DNA of 64,000 bases from contig NZ_CP048113.1 of the NCBI RefSeq assembly GCF_010093065.1, positions 1,612,001 through 1,676,000 of the forward strand, in the 5' to 3' direction. Source of the stretch: Chitinophaga agri (GTDB taxonomy: Bacteria > Bacteroidota > Bacteroidia > Chitinophagales > Chitinophagaceae). The position numbers and the translations under genes were made by a program. The notes beneath the pieces are model-generated. The model saw nothing but the letters and a program-made list of their open reading frames with translations, made no database searches and was not told where the DNA came from. Position 1 is the first letter of the stretch; each line of letters begins with the position of its first letter. Positions 1 through 8,800 of the stretch are shown here, piece by piece.

Positions 1-34
1 TTCATAATTTCTGCGCGTTCGTGTATGCAGGCGC

Positions 35-742
35 TCAGGCCTTCCCTTTCAGCATGGGTACGAAAGAAAAATAATCGAAAGACGCTGTGTTCAACTGGCC
101 ATCATCTTCTTTGGTAATGCGCACCATCTGCTGCGTTCCCTGTTTTCCTACCGGGGCCACCAGCAGTCCGCCGACACGCAGTTGTCCGATCAGTGATGCC
201 GGCACTTCTTCCGGCGCTGCGGTGATCAATATCTTATCGAATGGCGCTTCTTCCGGCCACCCCAGAAATCCATCTCCATAGCGATAATGAATGCCCTGAA
301 ACTGTTGCAGAAAACGGGATCGCTGATTGCGGTCATATAATTTTTTCTGCCGCTCTATTGTATATACCCTGGCGCCCGTCACCGCCAGGATCGCTGCCTG
401 ATAGGCGCTGCCTGTCCCCACTTCCAGTATCTTATCACCTGGCTGCACTGATAATAACTGCGTCTGATAAGCCACTGTATAAGGCTGCGAAATTGTCTGT
501 CCCTCTCCTATCGGAAGTGCCTTGTCCTCATAAGCCCGGCCCCGTATCTCAGCGGGCATGAACAAGTGCCGGGGCAGTTGGCGGATGGCTTCGATCACGC
601 GCGCATCCTTTATCCCCTGACTGGCTACTTCATCTGCCAGTTTAGCGCGCAACGCCATGTGCTTCGGCGTATCTGCATACTGCTGTGTATGTTTCCCCTG
701 ACGATGCTGGCTGTCTTCCATGGTCATTCCTGTTGTGTTCAT
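35..742 (-). CDS. pcm: Protein-L-isoaspartate O-methyltransferase
   Basis: The 235-residue product should transfer methyl groups from S-adenosylmethionine to abnormal L-isoaspartyl residues in damaged cytoplasmic proteins, starting their repair. The core has the family's recognisable order: a helical lead-in (IEAIRQLPRHLFMP), the GQTISQPYTVAYQ substrate segment and the SAM-binding motif LEVGTGSAYQAAILA, followed by the ILITAAPEEVP strand. The length is close to the family norm apart from a hydrophilic N-terminal stretch of about 28 residues, so Met29 (MALRAKL) is an alternative start. It is a stand-alone gene on the minus strand, separated from the upstream methyltransferase gene by a terminator. 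Family assignment is secure; the exact start is not. Confidence 0.93.
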   Translation of the reverse strand: MNTTGMTMEDSQHRQGKHTQQYADTPKHMALRAKLADEVASQGIKDARVIEAIRQLPRHLFMPAEIRGRAYEDKALPIGEGQTISQPYTVAYQTQLLSVQPGDKILEVGTGSAYQAAILAVTGARVYTIERQKKLYDRNQRSRFLQQFQGIHYRYGDGFLGWPEEAPFDKILITAAPEEVPASLIGQLRVGGLLVAPVGKQGTQQMVRITKEDDGQLNTASFDYFSFVPMLKGKA

Positions 743-880
743 GCGTCACCCGCATCAACTGTTCTACAAACATCCCTCAATTCGTTTGCCATTTATTCCT
801 GTTGTGCGGACGCATTGAAAAGTATGTTCCTACAGCAGGTCATCTCTCCCGGGATGCACAGCGGAAGCACAAAAAGATAA

Positions 881-903
881 GGGCCGGAGATCATCTCCGG
901 CCC
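881..903 (-). terminator. Rho-independent terminator after the 914-1759 methyltransferase gene
   Basis: A near-perfect hairpin with ten paired bases per arm (gggccggaga / tctccggccc) and a three-base loop lies just past the stop codon. On the minus strand it is followed by a T-rich run. Confidence 0.8.
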
Positions 904-913
904 TCATCCTTTA

Positions 914-1759
914 TCAGCGTTTCACCGTCACCCGTAAATAAGTGGCGGGAATAGTCGTCTTTTCCGGGTCTTTACTGGTATTCTCCCGCATAAATAATGC
1001 CTCCAGCTCCTGTTGCAGATCAGCCGCCTTTCCATCCTTTGCTGCAGCGTCAAATGCATTCATCGTAGGACCATAATACTGCCTGAATCGCTCCACAAAT
1101 GATGCCGGTGGGAACGGTGCATTGAAAGTGTACGTATCCCTTTCAAAAGAAATATCCCCGGGCGGAATGCCCGCTTTTCCAAACCGCTCGGTCACATGAC
1201 TCTCCACGCCCCATAGCATCGGACTCACAAACCCTTCCGGCGGCGGCGGGGTATAGGCAGAACTGATCTTTAAGATCTGTGCCACCAGCGTAGGATCACC
1301 TGGTATCCAGTTGCCCATCACAATGCGTCCGCCGGGTCTTGTCACCCTTACCAGCTCACCCGCCACATCAAATGGTTTAGGTGCGAACATCGCTCCGAAC
1401 ATACTTACCACCATGTCAAAACTTGCATCTGCAATACCTTCAAGATTTGTGGCATCTCCCTCCCTGATGGAAATATTGGTCAGTCCTTCTTCCTGTATCC
1501 GTTTATTGCCTGCTTCCACCAGGTTCCTGGCTATGTCCACTCCCAGTACTTTAGCGCCCAGTCTGGCCGCCGGAATAGCGGTCGTACCATCCCCGCAACC
1601 CACGTCCAGCACATCAATTCCAGGTATAATACCTAGCTTGTCCACCAGGGCTGTTCCGCTTTCCCGCATCGTTACTGCAAGACGGGTAAAATCACCTTTT
1701 TCCCATAACGCTTTGTTAGGATTCGCAGTAGCTGACTGCGTTGTTGCTGGTTCACTCAT
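914..1759 (-). CDS. Class I SAM-dependent methyltransferase
   Basis: This 281-residue soluble protein has a Methyltransf_11/25-type Rossmann core. Motif I is VLDVGCGDGTTAIPAARLG, near residues 49-67, with the acidic residue of motif II in VLGVDIARN. The post-motif strand SFDMVVSMFGAMFAP is followed by VTRPGGRIVMGNW. The family includes ubiquinone/menaquinone-type and small-molecule methyltransferases, and nothing here identifies the substrate. The C-terminal half (FPPASFVERFRQYYGPTM) resembles proteins annotated as generic class I methyltransferases. It is monocistronic, with about 200 bp to its upstream neighbour and a terminator behind it. Confidence 0.85.
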   Translation of the reverse strand: MSEPATTQSATANPNKALWEKGDFTRLAVTMRESGTALVDKLGIIPGIDVLDVGCGDGTTAIPAARLGAKVLGVDIARNLVEAGNKRIQEEGLTNISIREGDATNLEGIADASFDMVVSMFGAMFAPKPFDVAGELVRVTRPGGRIVMGNWIPGDPTLVAQILKISSAYTPPPPEGFVSPMLWGVESHVTERFGKAGIPPGDISFERDTYTFNAPFPPASFVERFRQYYGPTMNAFDAAAKDGKAADLQQELEALFMRENTSKDPEKTTIPATYLRVTVKR

Positions 1760-1964
1760 GAGTATCGTTTTTGAGGTTAATAAAAGCTGGTCTTCAGAGT
1801 GGTAGTAAACAAAACGGAGATAAAATGGAGTAAGAGTTAGTGAAGATACAAAGTTTAATAGTATACACTGTTACTCCCGGCGTTAAAATTCCGGGTAGTA
1901 ACCATTCCTGGCATATTCAATCGGGTGATAAATATCTTTATCCGGTAAGTGTCCGTGGCCGCGC

Positions 1965-3563
1965 TTACAGGATCAGCATAATCGTTCCCTGCTGCTGCAT
2001 CAGCTGACCTTTACTATCCGTATAGGTCATCGTCCACACATAACTTCCTGCCGGCAGCGGCGCTTCCTTATAACGGCCGTTCCATGAGGCGCCCGCATCA
2101 CGTGTTTCATACACCAGCTGGCCCCAGCGACCATAGACGGCCAACCGGTAGTCGGTAATAGCATCCTGTAATTTTATGCGGAACACGTCATTCTGACCAT
2201 CGCCATTCGGACTAAATGCCGTGGGTACAAATACCGCACAGGCACGCGACTCCTTCGTGATCACGGCTTCTCCACTCACCATACACGCATGCGCATCTGT
2301 TACGGTATACTGATAGGTGCCTGCTTCCAGTAGCCTTATAACACTGTCCGGCTGCGGGATACCCGACTGTACGCCATACCTGTAAGGTGGTGTACCTCCT
2401 GATGCTGCCAGTATGATCTGCCCGTCGGAGGCACTGTTACAGGTCACCGCTCTTGTCTGCACCTGCTCCAGTGTCAATAGTGAAGGTTCCGTAATATCTG
2501 CGCGCACAGTCGTGGTACATAGCTGATCCTTCACCACTATATGATAATTCCCTGGTACCATGTTGTTAAAGGTACCTGACGCTACTTCCGGCGCTCCCTC
2601 CAGCTGATAGGTATAAGGCGGTTGCCCTCCTACGGCTGTGATCACGATCGCTCCATCTCCCTTCCCACTGCAACTCACATCTGTGACGGCCTTCGTTGCA
2701 GTCAGGTCATACGCGGCCACTTCTACATCTTTTTTGACCACAGCACCCGAGGCGCCTCTCACGGTAAGGTGATAAATGCCTGGCGCCAGTCCCTTCACTT
2801 CTGCTGTCGTATAATTACCCGGCATCCATAAATAGGTATACGTATCCACCGCATCCGGTATCACCACACGCACAAATCCCTCCTTCCCTTCCGGACAGGA
2901 TTTCCCCGTCGTGATCTCCATTTTTAGGGTCTCTGTTATCGGAGACAGATTATCAATATCAGTCACGACATTCGCCGTATCCCCGTCCACAGATACAGCG
3001 GTGATGCGGAAGTAATCAATATCCGCCGGCGGCGTAAATACTGCCGTATATCGTTTCCACTCATTATGGTAAAATCTGCCCGAAGCATACAACCTCACCT
3101 CCGGACCTCCCTTTGCCGCGCTACCCATAATGACCATAGATCCATAGAAAGGACGGTGCAGATTCGGATACGGATCGTATGTAGATGTCTTCAGATCAAA
3201 GGATACTTCATACGTTCTCCCTGCATAAAGCGTTTCATCTAACTGCTGACCAATAGCATGTGACCAGAATTCAAGCTTTCCCGGCGGAGTAGCATATGAA
3301 TTACGTGTATATAAGCTGAACAGTTCTATGAAATACCGCCCTTCCGAAGCCGGCTTTGATGAGTCAAAGGTAAAATCCGGCCCTACTACCGGATAAGGTG
3401 CATCACTATCCCATTGCGCTGCTTTGATCGATGATCCGGGGGTTTCAGGATCCAGGGAAGGGTTTTTAAGATTTACAACCTGTTGCGCATCCGCTGCCGT
3501 GCATATAAGTGAAAATATCAGCTGAAGAAGAAATATATAGTTAAAGCGTTTATTACCAGACAT
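1965..3563 (-). CDS. T9SS type-B sorted surface protein with SprB-like repeats
   Basis: The 532-residue product starts with a signal peptide (FNYIFLLQLIFSLICTAADAQ) and is inferred to be exported and surface-attached. Residues about 30-210 form a carbohydrate-binding-like jelly-roll region. Two SprB-like repeats follow, each with a G-G-x-P-P-Y-x-Y signature (VGGQPPYTYQLEGA; SGGTPPYRYGVQSG). The C-terminal 90 residues (VFVPTAFSPNGDGQNDVFRI, then YGRWGQLVYE and AGSYVWTMTY) are the CHU_C/gliding-associated type-B T9SS sorting domain. SprB-type repeats are typical of gliding or adhesion proteins. Here the protein stands alone, so a role in surface adhesion is inference. Confidence 0.85.
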   Translation of the reverse strand: MSGNKRFNYIFLLQLIFSLICTAADAQQVVNLKNPSLDPETPGSSIKAAQWDSDAPYPVVGPDFTFDSSKPASEGRYFIELFSLYTRNSYATPPGKLEFWSHAIGQQLDETLYAGRTYEVSFDLKTSTYDPYPNLHRPFYGSMVIMGSAAKGGPEVRLYASGRFYHNEWKRYTAVFTPPADIDYFRITAVSVDGDTANVVTDIDNLSPITETLKMEITTGKSCPEGKEGFVRVVIPDAVDTYTYLWMPGNYTTAEVKGLAPGIYHLTVRGASGAVVKKDVEVAAYDLTATKAVTDVSCSGKGDGAIVITAVGGQPPYTYQLEGAPEVASGTFNNMVPGNYHIVVKDQLCTTTVRADITEPSLLTLEQVQTRAVTCNSASDGQIILAASGGTPPYRYGVQSGIPQPDSVIRLLEAGTYQYTVTDAHACMVSGEAVITKESRACAVFVPTAFSPNGDGQNDVFRIKLQDAITDYRLAVYGRWGQLVYETRDAGASWNGRYKEAPLPAGSYVWTMTYTDSKGQLMQQQGTIMLIL

Positions 3564-3712
3564 TGTATCGGCTGTTATAGGGCGATAGTGTAAAATAACG
3601 GTCGAATATAGATAATTTATATTACTATGATGGTTGCAGGGCTGGCAGATGGGTAAAATGGATGATATATGGTCGCCATCCGTCCCTATGACCAGAAATG
3701 CCCCTGCATGTT

Positions 3713-3720
3713 TATCTTTG
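3713..3720 (+). promoter_or_regulatory. Bacteroidota-type -7 element for the 3743 hydrolase gene
   Basis: TATCTTTG matches the Bacteroidota sigma-A consensus TAnnTTTG and lies 22 bp before the start codon. No convincing TTTG -33 partner is visible. Confidence 0.5.
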
Positions 3721-3742
3721 GCAGCTAAATAACGAATGAACG

Positions 3743-4402
3743 ATGGCTATCAAATCTCAGTCACTCACCTTGTCTCTCCCGGCAGGCGATGTATCTGCTA
3801 TATGTATGACGCCCGAAAAGCCTGTCTGTATGATGACCCTGGCCCATGGCGCGGGTGCTGATATGGAACATTCCTTTATGGTAACGCTGGCGACCGCACT
3901 GGCGGAAGCTGGCATTGGCACCTTACGCTTTAATTTCCCCTTCACTGAACAAAAAAAGAAAAGACCGGACTCCCCTGCTGTTGCACAGCTGACAATAGCT
4001 ACTGCTATTGATAAAGCACTGGAACTCTTTCCTTCGCTGCCCCTGTTCGTAGCGGGTAAATCGTTTGGCGGACGCATGTCCTCACAATACCTGTCCACCC
4101 ACCATCGCAAGGACATAATGGGGATGATTTTCTATGGTTTTCCGCTCCACCCTGCCGGCAAGCCCTCGACTGACCGGGCAGATCATTTAAAAGAAGTCAG
4201 GTCTCCCATGCTGTTCCTGCAGGGCACTAAAGACACGCTGGCAACCTGGGACCTGATCGAAACTGTCTGCAGCTCTCTGAAAAAAGCGACCCTGGTAAAA
4301 CTGGAAGGAGCTGACCACTCATTTAAAGCAGGCAAGAAAAACGACGTAATGCCGTTATTGGTAAAGGCGACGAAAGAGTGGACCGTAAAGATCATAAAAT
4401 GA
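3743..4402 (+). CDS. Alpha/beta hydrolase, KANL3/Tex30-like (dienelactone hydrolase superfamily)
   Basis: The 219-residue cytoplasmic protein has a compact alpha/beta-hydrolase fold. The oxyanion-loop segment LAHGAGADMEHSF (residues 33-45) is typical of the KANL3/Tex30-like branch. The nucleophile elbow is GKSFGG with Ser107. The acid is probably Asp164 in LFLQGTKD and the histidine is His192 in GADHSF, so the triad is complete. Members are predicted serine hydrolases of unknown substrate. It is preceded by a good -7 promoter element and is apparently monocistronic. Confidence 0.85.
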   Translation: MAIKSQSLTLSLPAGDVSAICMTPEKPVCMMTLAHGAGADMEHSFMVTLATALAEAGIGTLRFNFPFTEQKKKRPDSPAVAQLTIATAIDKALELFPSLPLFVAGKSFGGRMSSQYLSTHHRKDIMGMIFYGFPLHPAGKPSTDRADHLKEVRSPMLFLQGTKDTLATWDLIETVCSSLKKATLVKLEGADHSFKAGKKNDVMPLLVKATKEWTVKIIK

Positions 4403-4561
4403 CGCATGTGCGACTGAGATCACAGCAGTATGCTAGCAGGTGGCTGACCAACTGACAGGAAAACAATGTATACCGAGAAAGTAAGGCACAAAAAATGCTG
4501 GGTATTATGCTGTACCCAAGCGTACTGATAACCCTTTTTCTATCATAATACATTCAAAGCA

Positions 4562-5779
4562 ATGAAAAACCTACTCTTGATTCTTACTGCCAGCGCTACG
4601 CTCGCTTTGCATGCCTGCTCAGATGACCCGGATGGCGTAAACGATCCTACGTATCCTCCTGTTGAAACGGAAAATCCAAACACAAACTATCAGCCTGCTT
4701 TCCAGGGCCAGACCCGGGCCGGAGGTGTGCGAACAACCACGAAACTGGATACGACCATTATTACGTCCGGACTCACCAGCCCCTGGGGCGTCAAAAGCCT
4801 TCCGGACGGAAGATTGCTCGTCACCCAGAAAGGTGGTACCATGCGTATCGTTACACAAACCGGTACGCTGAGTGCACCGATAACCGGCCTACCTGCTGTC
4901 AATGCCAATGGCCAGGGCGGTTTGCTGGGTTTAGCACTTGACCCTTCTTTTGCCAGTAACCGGATGGTATACTGGGTTTTCTCAGAAAATGTCAGTGGTG
5001 GCACAGTCTCCGCTGTAGCCAAAGGACGATTATCCAGTGATGAAAAAACGATAGAGAACGCTACCGTTATCTACCGGGCACTCCCTGCATACAACGGTAC
5101 CCTCCATTATGGTGGCCGTATCGTGTTTGATGCACAGGGCAATCTTTTCGTAAGTACCGGCGAACGCTCCGACCTCGCTACCCGCCCCCTGGCGCAATCC
5201 GTAGAGGCGGCGCTTGGGAAAGTCCTTCATATCACCAAAGAAGGACAACCCGCTCCCGGTAATCCGTCATTCGGTGCAGAGGCTTTACCTGCATTGTATA
5301 GCATCGGACACCGTAACCCTCAGGGACTAGCCATTCATCCTGCTACCGGAGAACTCTGGCAGGGAGAACATGGCCCAAGAGGTGGCGATGAGATCAATCG
5401 CGTACAGGCTGGTAAAAACTACGGATGGCCAACCATCACCTACGGTATCGAATATAGCGGCCAGAAGGTAGGAGAAGGTATCCAGCAGAAAGAAGGTCTC
5501 GAACAACCTGTTTACTATTGGGATCCGGTAGTATCTCCCAGTGGTATGACCTTCTACAGCGGCAAGAAGGTACCTGAATGGGAAAACAACCTGTTCATCG
5601 GTGCGTTAAGTGGTCAGCATATCGTACGACTGGTCATTGAAAATAATAAGGTCACCGGTGAAGAAAGATTGCTGGCTGGCGAAGGCCAGCGCTTCAGAGA
5701 TGTCACACAGGGAACTGATGGCGCACTGTATGCCGTGACAGATCAGGGCCGCTTGTACAAACTGGACAAAGCTCAATAA
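4562..5779 (+). CDS. PQQ-dependent sugar dehydrogenase-like lipoprotein
   Basis: This 405-residue protein has a lipoprotein signal with lipobox LHAC (Cys19), so it should be anchored in a periplasmic or outer-membrane leaflet. The rest is a six-bladed beta-propeller of the GSDH (soluble glucose/sorbosone dehydrogenase) family. It shows SPWGVKSLPDGRLLVTQKGG, the GGLLGLALDP blade motif, HYGGRIVFD, IGHRNPQGLAIHP and GEHGPRGGDEINRVQAGKNYGWP, the last being the conserved catalytic and PQQ-contact region. It probably oxidises aldose sugars and passes electrons to the periplasmic chain. Substrate and PQQ supply are unknown, and no pqq genes are in the window. Confidence 0.87.
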   Translation: MKNLLLILTASATLALHACSDDPDGVNDPTYPPVETENPNTNYQPAFQGQTRAGGVRTTTKLDTTIITSGLTSPWGVKSLPDGRLLVTQKGGTMRIVTQTGTLSAPITGLPAVNANGQGGLLGLALDPSFASNRMVYWVFSENVSGGTVSAVAKGRLSSDEKTIENATVIYRALPAYNGTLHYGGRIVFDAQGNLFVSTGERSDLATRPLAQSVEAALGKVLHITKEGQPAPGNPSFGAEALPALYSIGHRNPQGLAIHPATGELWQGEHGPRGGDEINRVQAGKNYGWPTITYGIEYSGQKVGEGIQQKEGLEQPVYYWDPVVSPSGMTFYSGKKVPEWENNLFIGALSGQHIVRLVIENNKVTGEERLLAGEGQRFRDVTQGTDGALYAVTDQGRLYKLDKAQ

Positions 5780-5799
5780 CAACGATTCTTTATAAAGAG

Positions 5800-5825
5800 A
5801 AAGGCCGGGAAAATTCCTGGCCTTT
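5800..5825. terminator. Bidirectional terminator between convergent genes
   Basis: A hairpin (aaaggccggga / ttcctggccttt) lies between the stop of the sugar dehydrogenase and the stop of the convergent PKD protein gene. A and T runs flank the stem, so it can serve both strands. Confidence 0.75.
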
Positions 5826-5863
5826 CCTGTATGTATACTACCCTGTTTAATAATAAGGTTGCG

Positions 5864-8800
5864 CTATCTGACCACCGTCACCACCCCCCTGAACAGGAAC
5901 GTCGTTCCATCTTCACACATCGTCTCAATAGCATAAACATAAGTGCCAACAGGTGCTATCTGCCCTTTCCAGGTACCATCCCAGCCAGCCGTGGCACTGT
6001 TTATCTGGAAATGATCTCTTTCAAATACAAGGCTCCCCCATCGGTCATACATACGCATGGACACTACTTCCTTCACTCCCCGCCCCTTCGGATAAAACCA
6101 TTCGTTCTTTCCGTCCCTGTTCGGCGAAAAAGCGGTTGGCAGGAATACCGCGCCCTTGTCACAGGTCACTTTCACAAACACCTCGTCCGTCGCACTACAA
6201 CCATACCTGTTCTCCGCAGTTACCATATAGGTCGTGGAAAGATTAGGGATCGCCTCCGGTGTGGCACAGGTGGCACAATCCAGGTATTCCGCCGGTGTCC
6301 ATTCCCATTTCACCACATCTGGACTACTCTCTCCGCCCAGTCTCACAGGTGTTCCTGCCATTACGATGCGATCCGCACCTGCATGCACAGTCGGTAACGC
6401 ATGCACACGCACGGCCAGGGAGGTATCTTTTGTAAAACAGCCATCTGCATCGTAAGCGGTCACCTGGTAGGTGTAGTTGCCCACCGCATTGATCGTCGCC
6501 TTCGGATAAGGACTTGTAGCATTATCCAGTCCCTCCCCTTTCCATACATAATGATCCGCGCCTGTTACCCATAGTGGCAACACCTGTCCCAGGCATAGCA
6601 CCGTATCTGGTGTAGCCTGTATCGTGAATGGTTCCACTACTCGTATACTAACGTCATCCGTCTCCTTACAACCATTAGCATCCGTCACCGTTACCTGGTA
6701 AGTGGTACTGCTTCGCGGTGATGCTACGGGTGCTGCTATATGCGCATCACTCAGGTACCGTGCCGGCAACCATTCATAACTAACGCCTCCGCCTGCACTG
6801 AGCGTAGTAGTATTCCCTTTGCAAATAAAGTCGGCGCCTGCGACAGCGTTTACTACTGGCTTCGGCAGGATACTGATACTATGGCGCGCCGTATCACTGC
6901 ATCCTTCATTGCTCATCCCTATCAGGGTCACTTCGGCCGGGCCCACGGTGGTGTATGACTGGTCCGCAGGTAGCGGCACAGTACCTGTATTGCCATTGCC
7001 AAAATCCCATTTCCAGGTAATATCGTTCTCTTTGGTGACGGTTCCACCAAGGGTGACCGGAGCATCCTGACAGGCCTGTGCAGGACCTGTAATAGTCAGC
7101 TCCGGCCTGGAATAAGCATGTATCGTTTTACTGACGGTCTGCACACAACCATAGGCAGTCGTTGTTGTCAATGTAAAGGTATATGGCTGTATCTTATCCA
7201 GGTAAAAACGGGGTTCTGCAGTCGTATCCTGCTCAGCCGGCACGCCCGTTTCGTACGTCCATTTATATGTTGCTGTCTCTTTTAATCCGTCGATGGAATA
7301 ACTGTTGAACACCGGCGTAAATGACACCCACCCTTTATCACAGATCAATGCCGGCGCAGCGTTCAGCTGTACATCCAGTTTGTCTATCACAATAGGTTTT
7401 TCCAGGAACGCCGTACCTTTGCAACCTGCCTGGTCAGATAGAATAAGACGGGGATGATAGATGCCGGGTTCTTTAAAGGTATGCCTGATAACCGCATCGG
7501 TCGTCTCCATCACAATGCCATCTGTAAAGTCCCATGCGAAATTGACAGCCGCAGTTGCGTCAACCGTGAATGCTATCTCCCTGGTAAGACAGCCGCCATT
7601 CGCAGAAGTAGCGATCGTCGCATACGGACCTTTCACTTCTACTTCCTGTTCATATTCATCCTCAGTGCCGGCACCTCCCTGTACTTTGAGTTTGACGGTA
7701 TATTTCCCTGCATGGGTGTATGTATGAGAGGGATCACTGATGGTAGAAAAGCTACCGTCTCCGAAATCCCAGTAGGTGTTTGTATAGTTGACAGAGGTGT
7801 TAGTGAAACGCGCTATTACCGGCGGGCAGCCACTATTATTGACGAACTCCGTCGTAAAGGTGAACGCGGCGATCACGCTGGATACTTTTATCTGCTGACG
7901 GGCAGTATCCGTACAGCCATTGTTGTCCTTTACCATGAGTTTAACCGTGTATAGCCCCTTGTCAGGATAATGCTTGTTCGGACTGTATTCCGTGGAGGAA
8001 GTCTGATCGCCGAAGTCCCATGTATAGGTAGCCGTACCACCTGTTACCGTTGTGTAGTTGTAAAATGATACGTCACCACCCGGAGGTATCCAGGCGGCAC
8101 TGGGCATAAAGTCAGCGTTAGGACCGTTCACCTGCACCGAAGGCCCTGCGGCCGTGCTGGTACAACCATCCTGATCTGTCACCGTCAGCTTCGGATAGAA
8201 ATAGCCGGATCTGTCATACGTATAGGTGAAAGGTGGTGCAGTGAATAGTTTTGCAGGACTACCATCCCCGAAATCCCAGCTCCAGCTCCTGACAGGCTTT
8301 CCCTTCGAAATATCTGTCTGGTCAGTGAATGTCAGCGCTGTACCCCGGCATTCCTGTAGATCAGGCGCCAGAAACGCGGCTGCCGGTCCATGTACATCCA
8401 CTATGACGCGGTTGCTGGTATCCGGACATCCCTGCAGATTATATGCTATAAAACGGACCGTATCCTTACCGGGCTGCATATTTGTAAAACTGGCCTGTTC
8501 GAAGTTGTAGTTGTACCAATCAGCAGGAGTGCCATCAGAAGCATACCAGGCGTAGGAGTAACTATAGATAGACCTGTCCATGGCTGTTACACCTGCCACC
8601 ATTGTTTCGTTGGTACACATAGTGGTCTTGTCCGATGTAATGGTAATGGGTGATGGCGCATATACATGAATGTTCAGCGAGTCTGTACTGGTACAGGTGC
8701 CATCTGTCACCGTCAGCCTGACCATGTACATGCCTGTTTTATCAAACTGATGTGTAACAGGACTGGTCTTCGTTGTATAGGAATTCTCTTTCCCATCGCC

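Noticed and set aside
7454..7954. Long opposite-strand frames inside the giant PKD gene
   Set aside because: They are shadows of the repeated PKD codons; the minus-strand product has clear domains.
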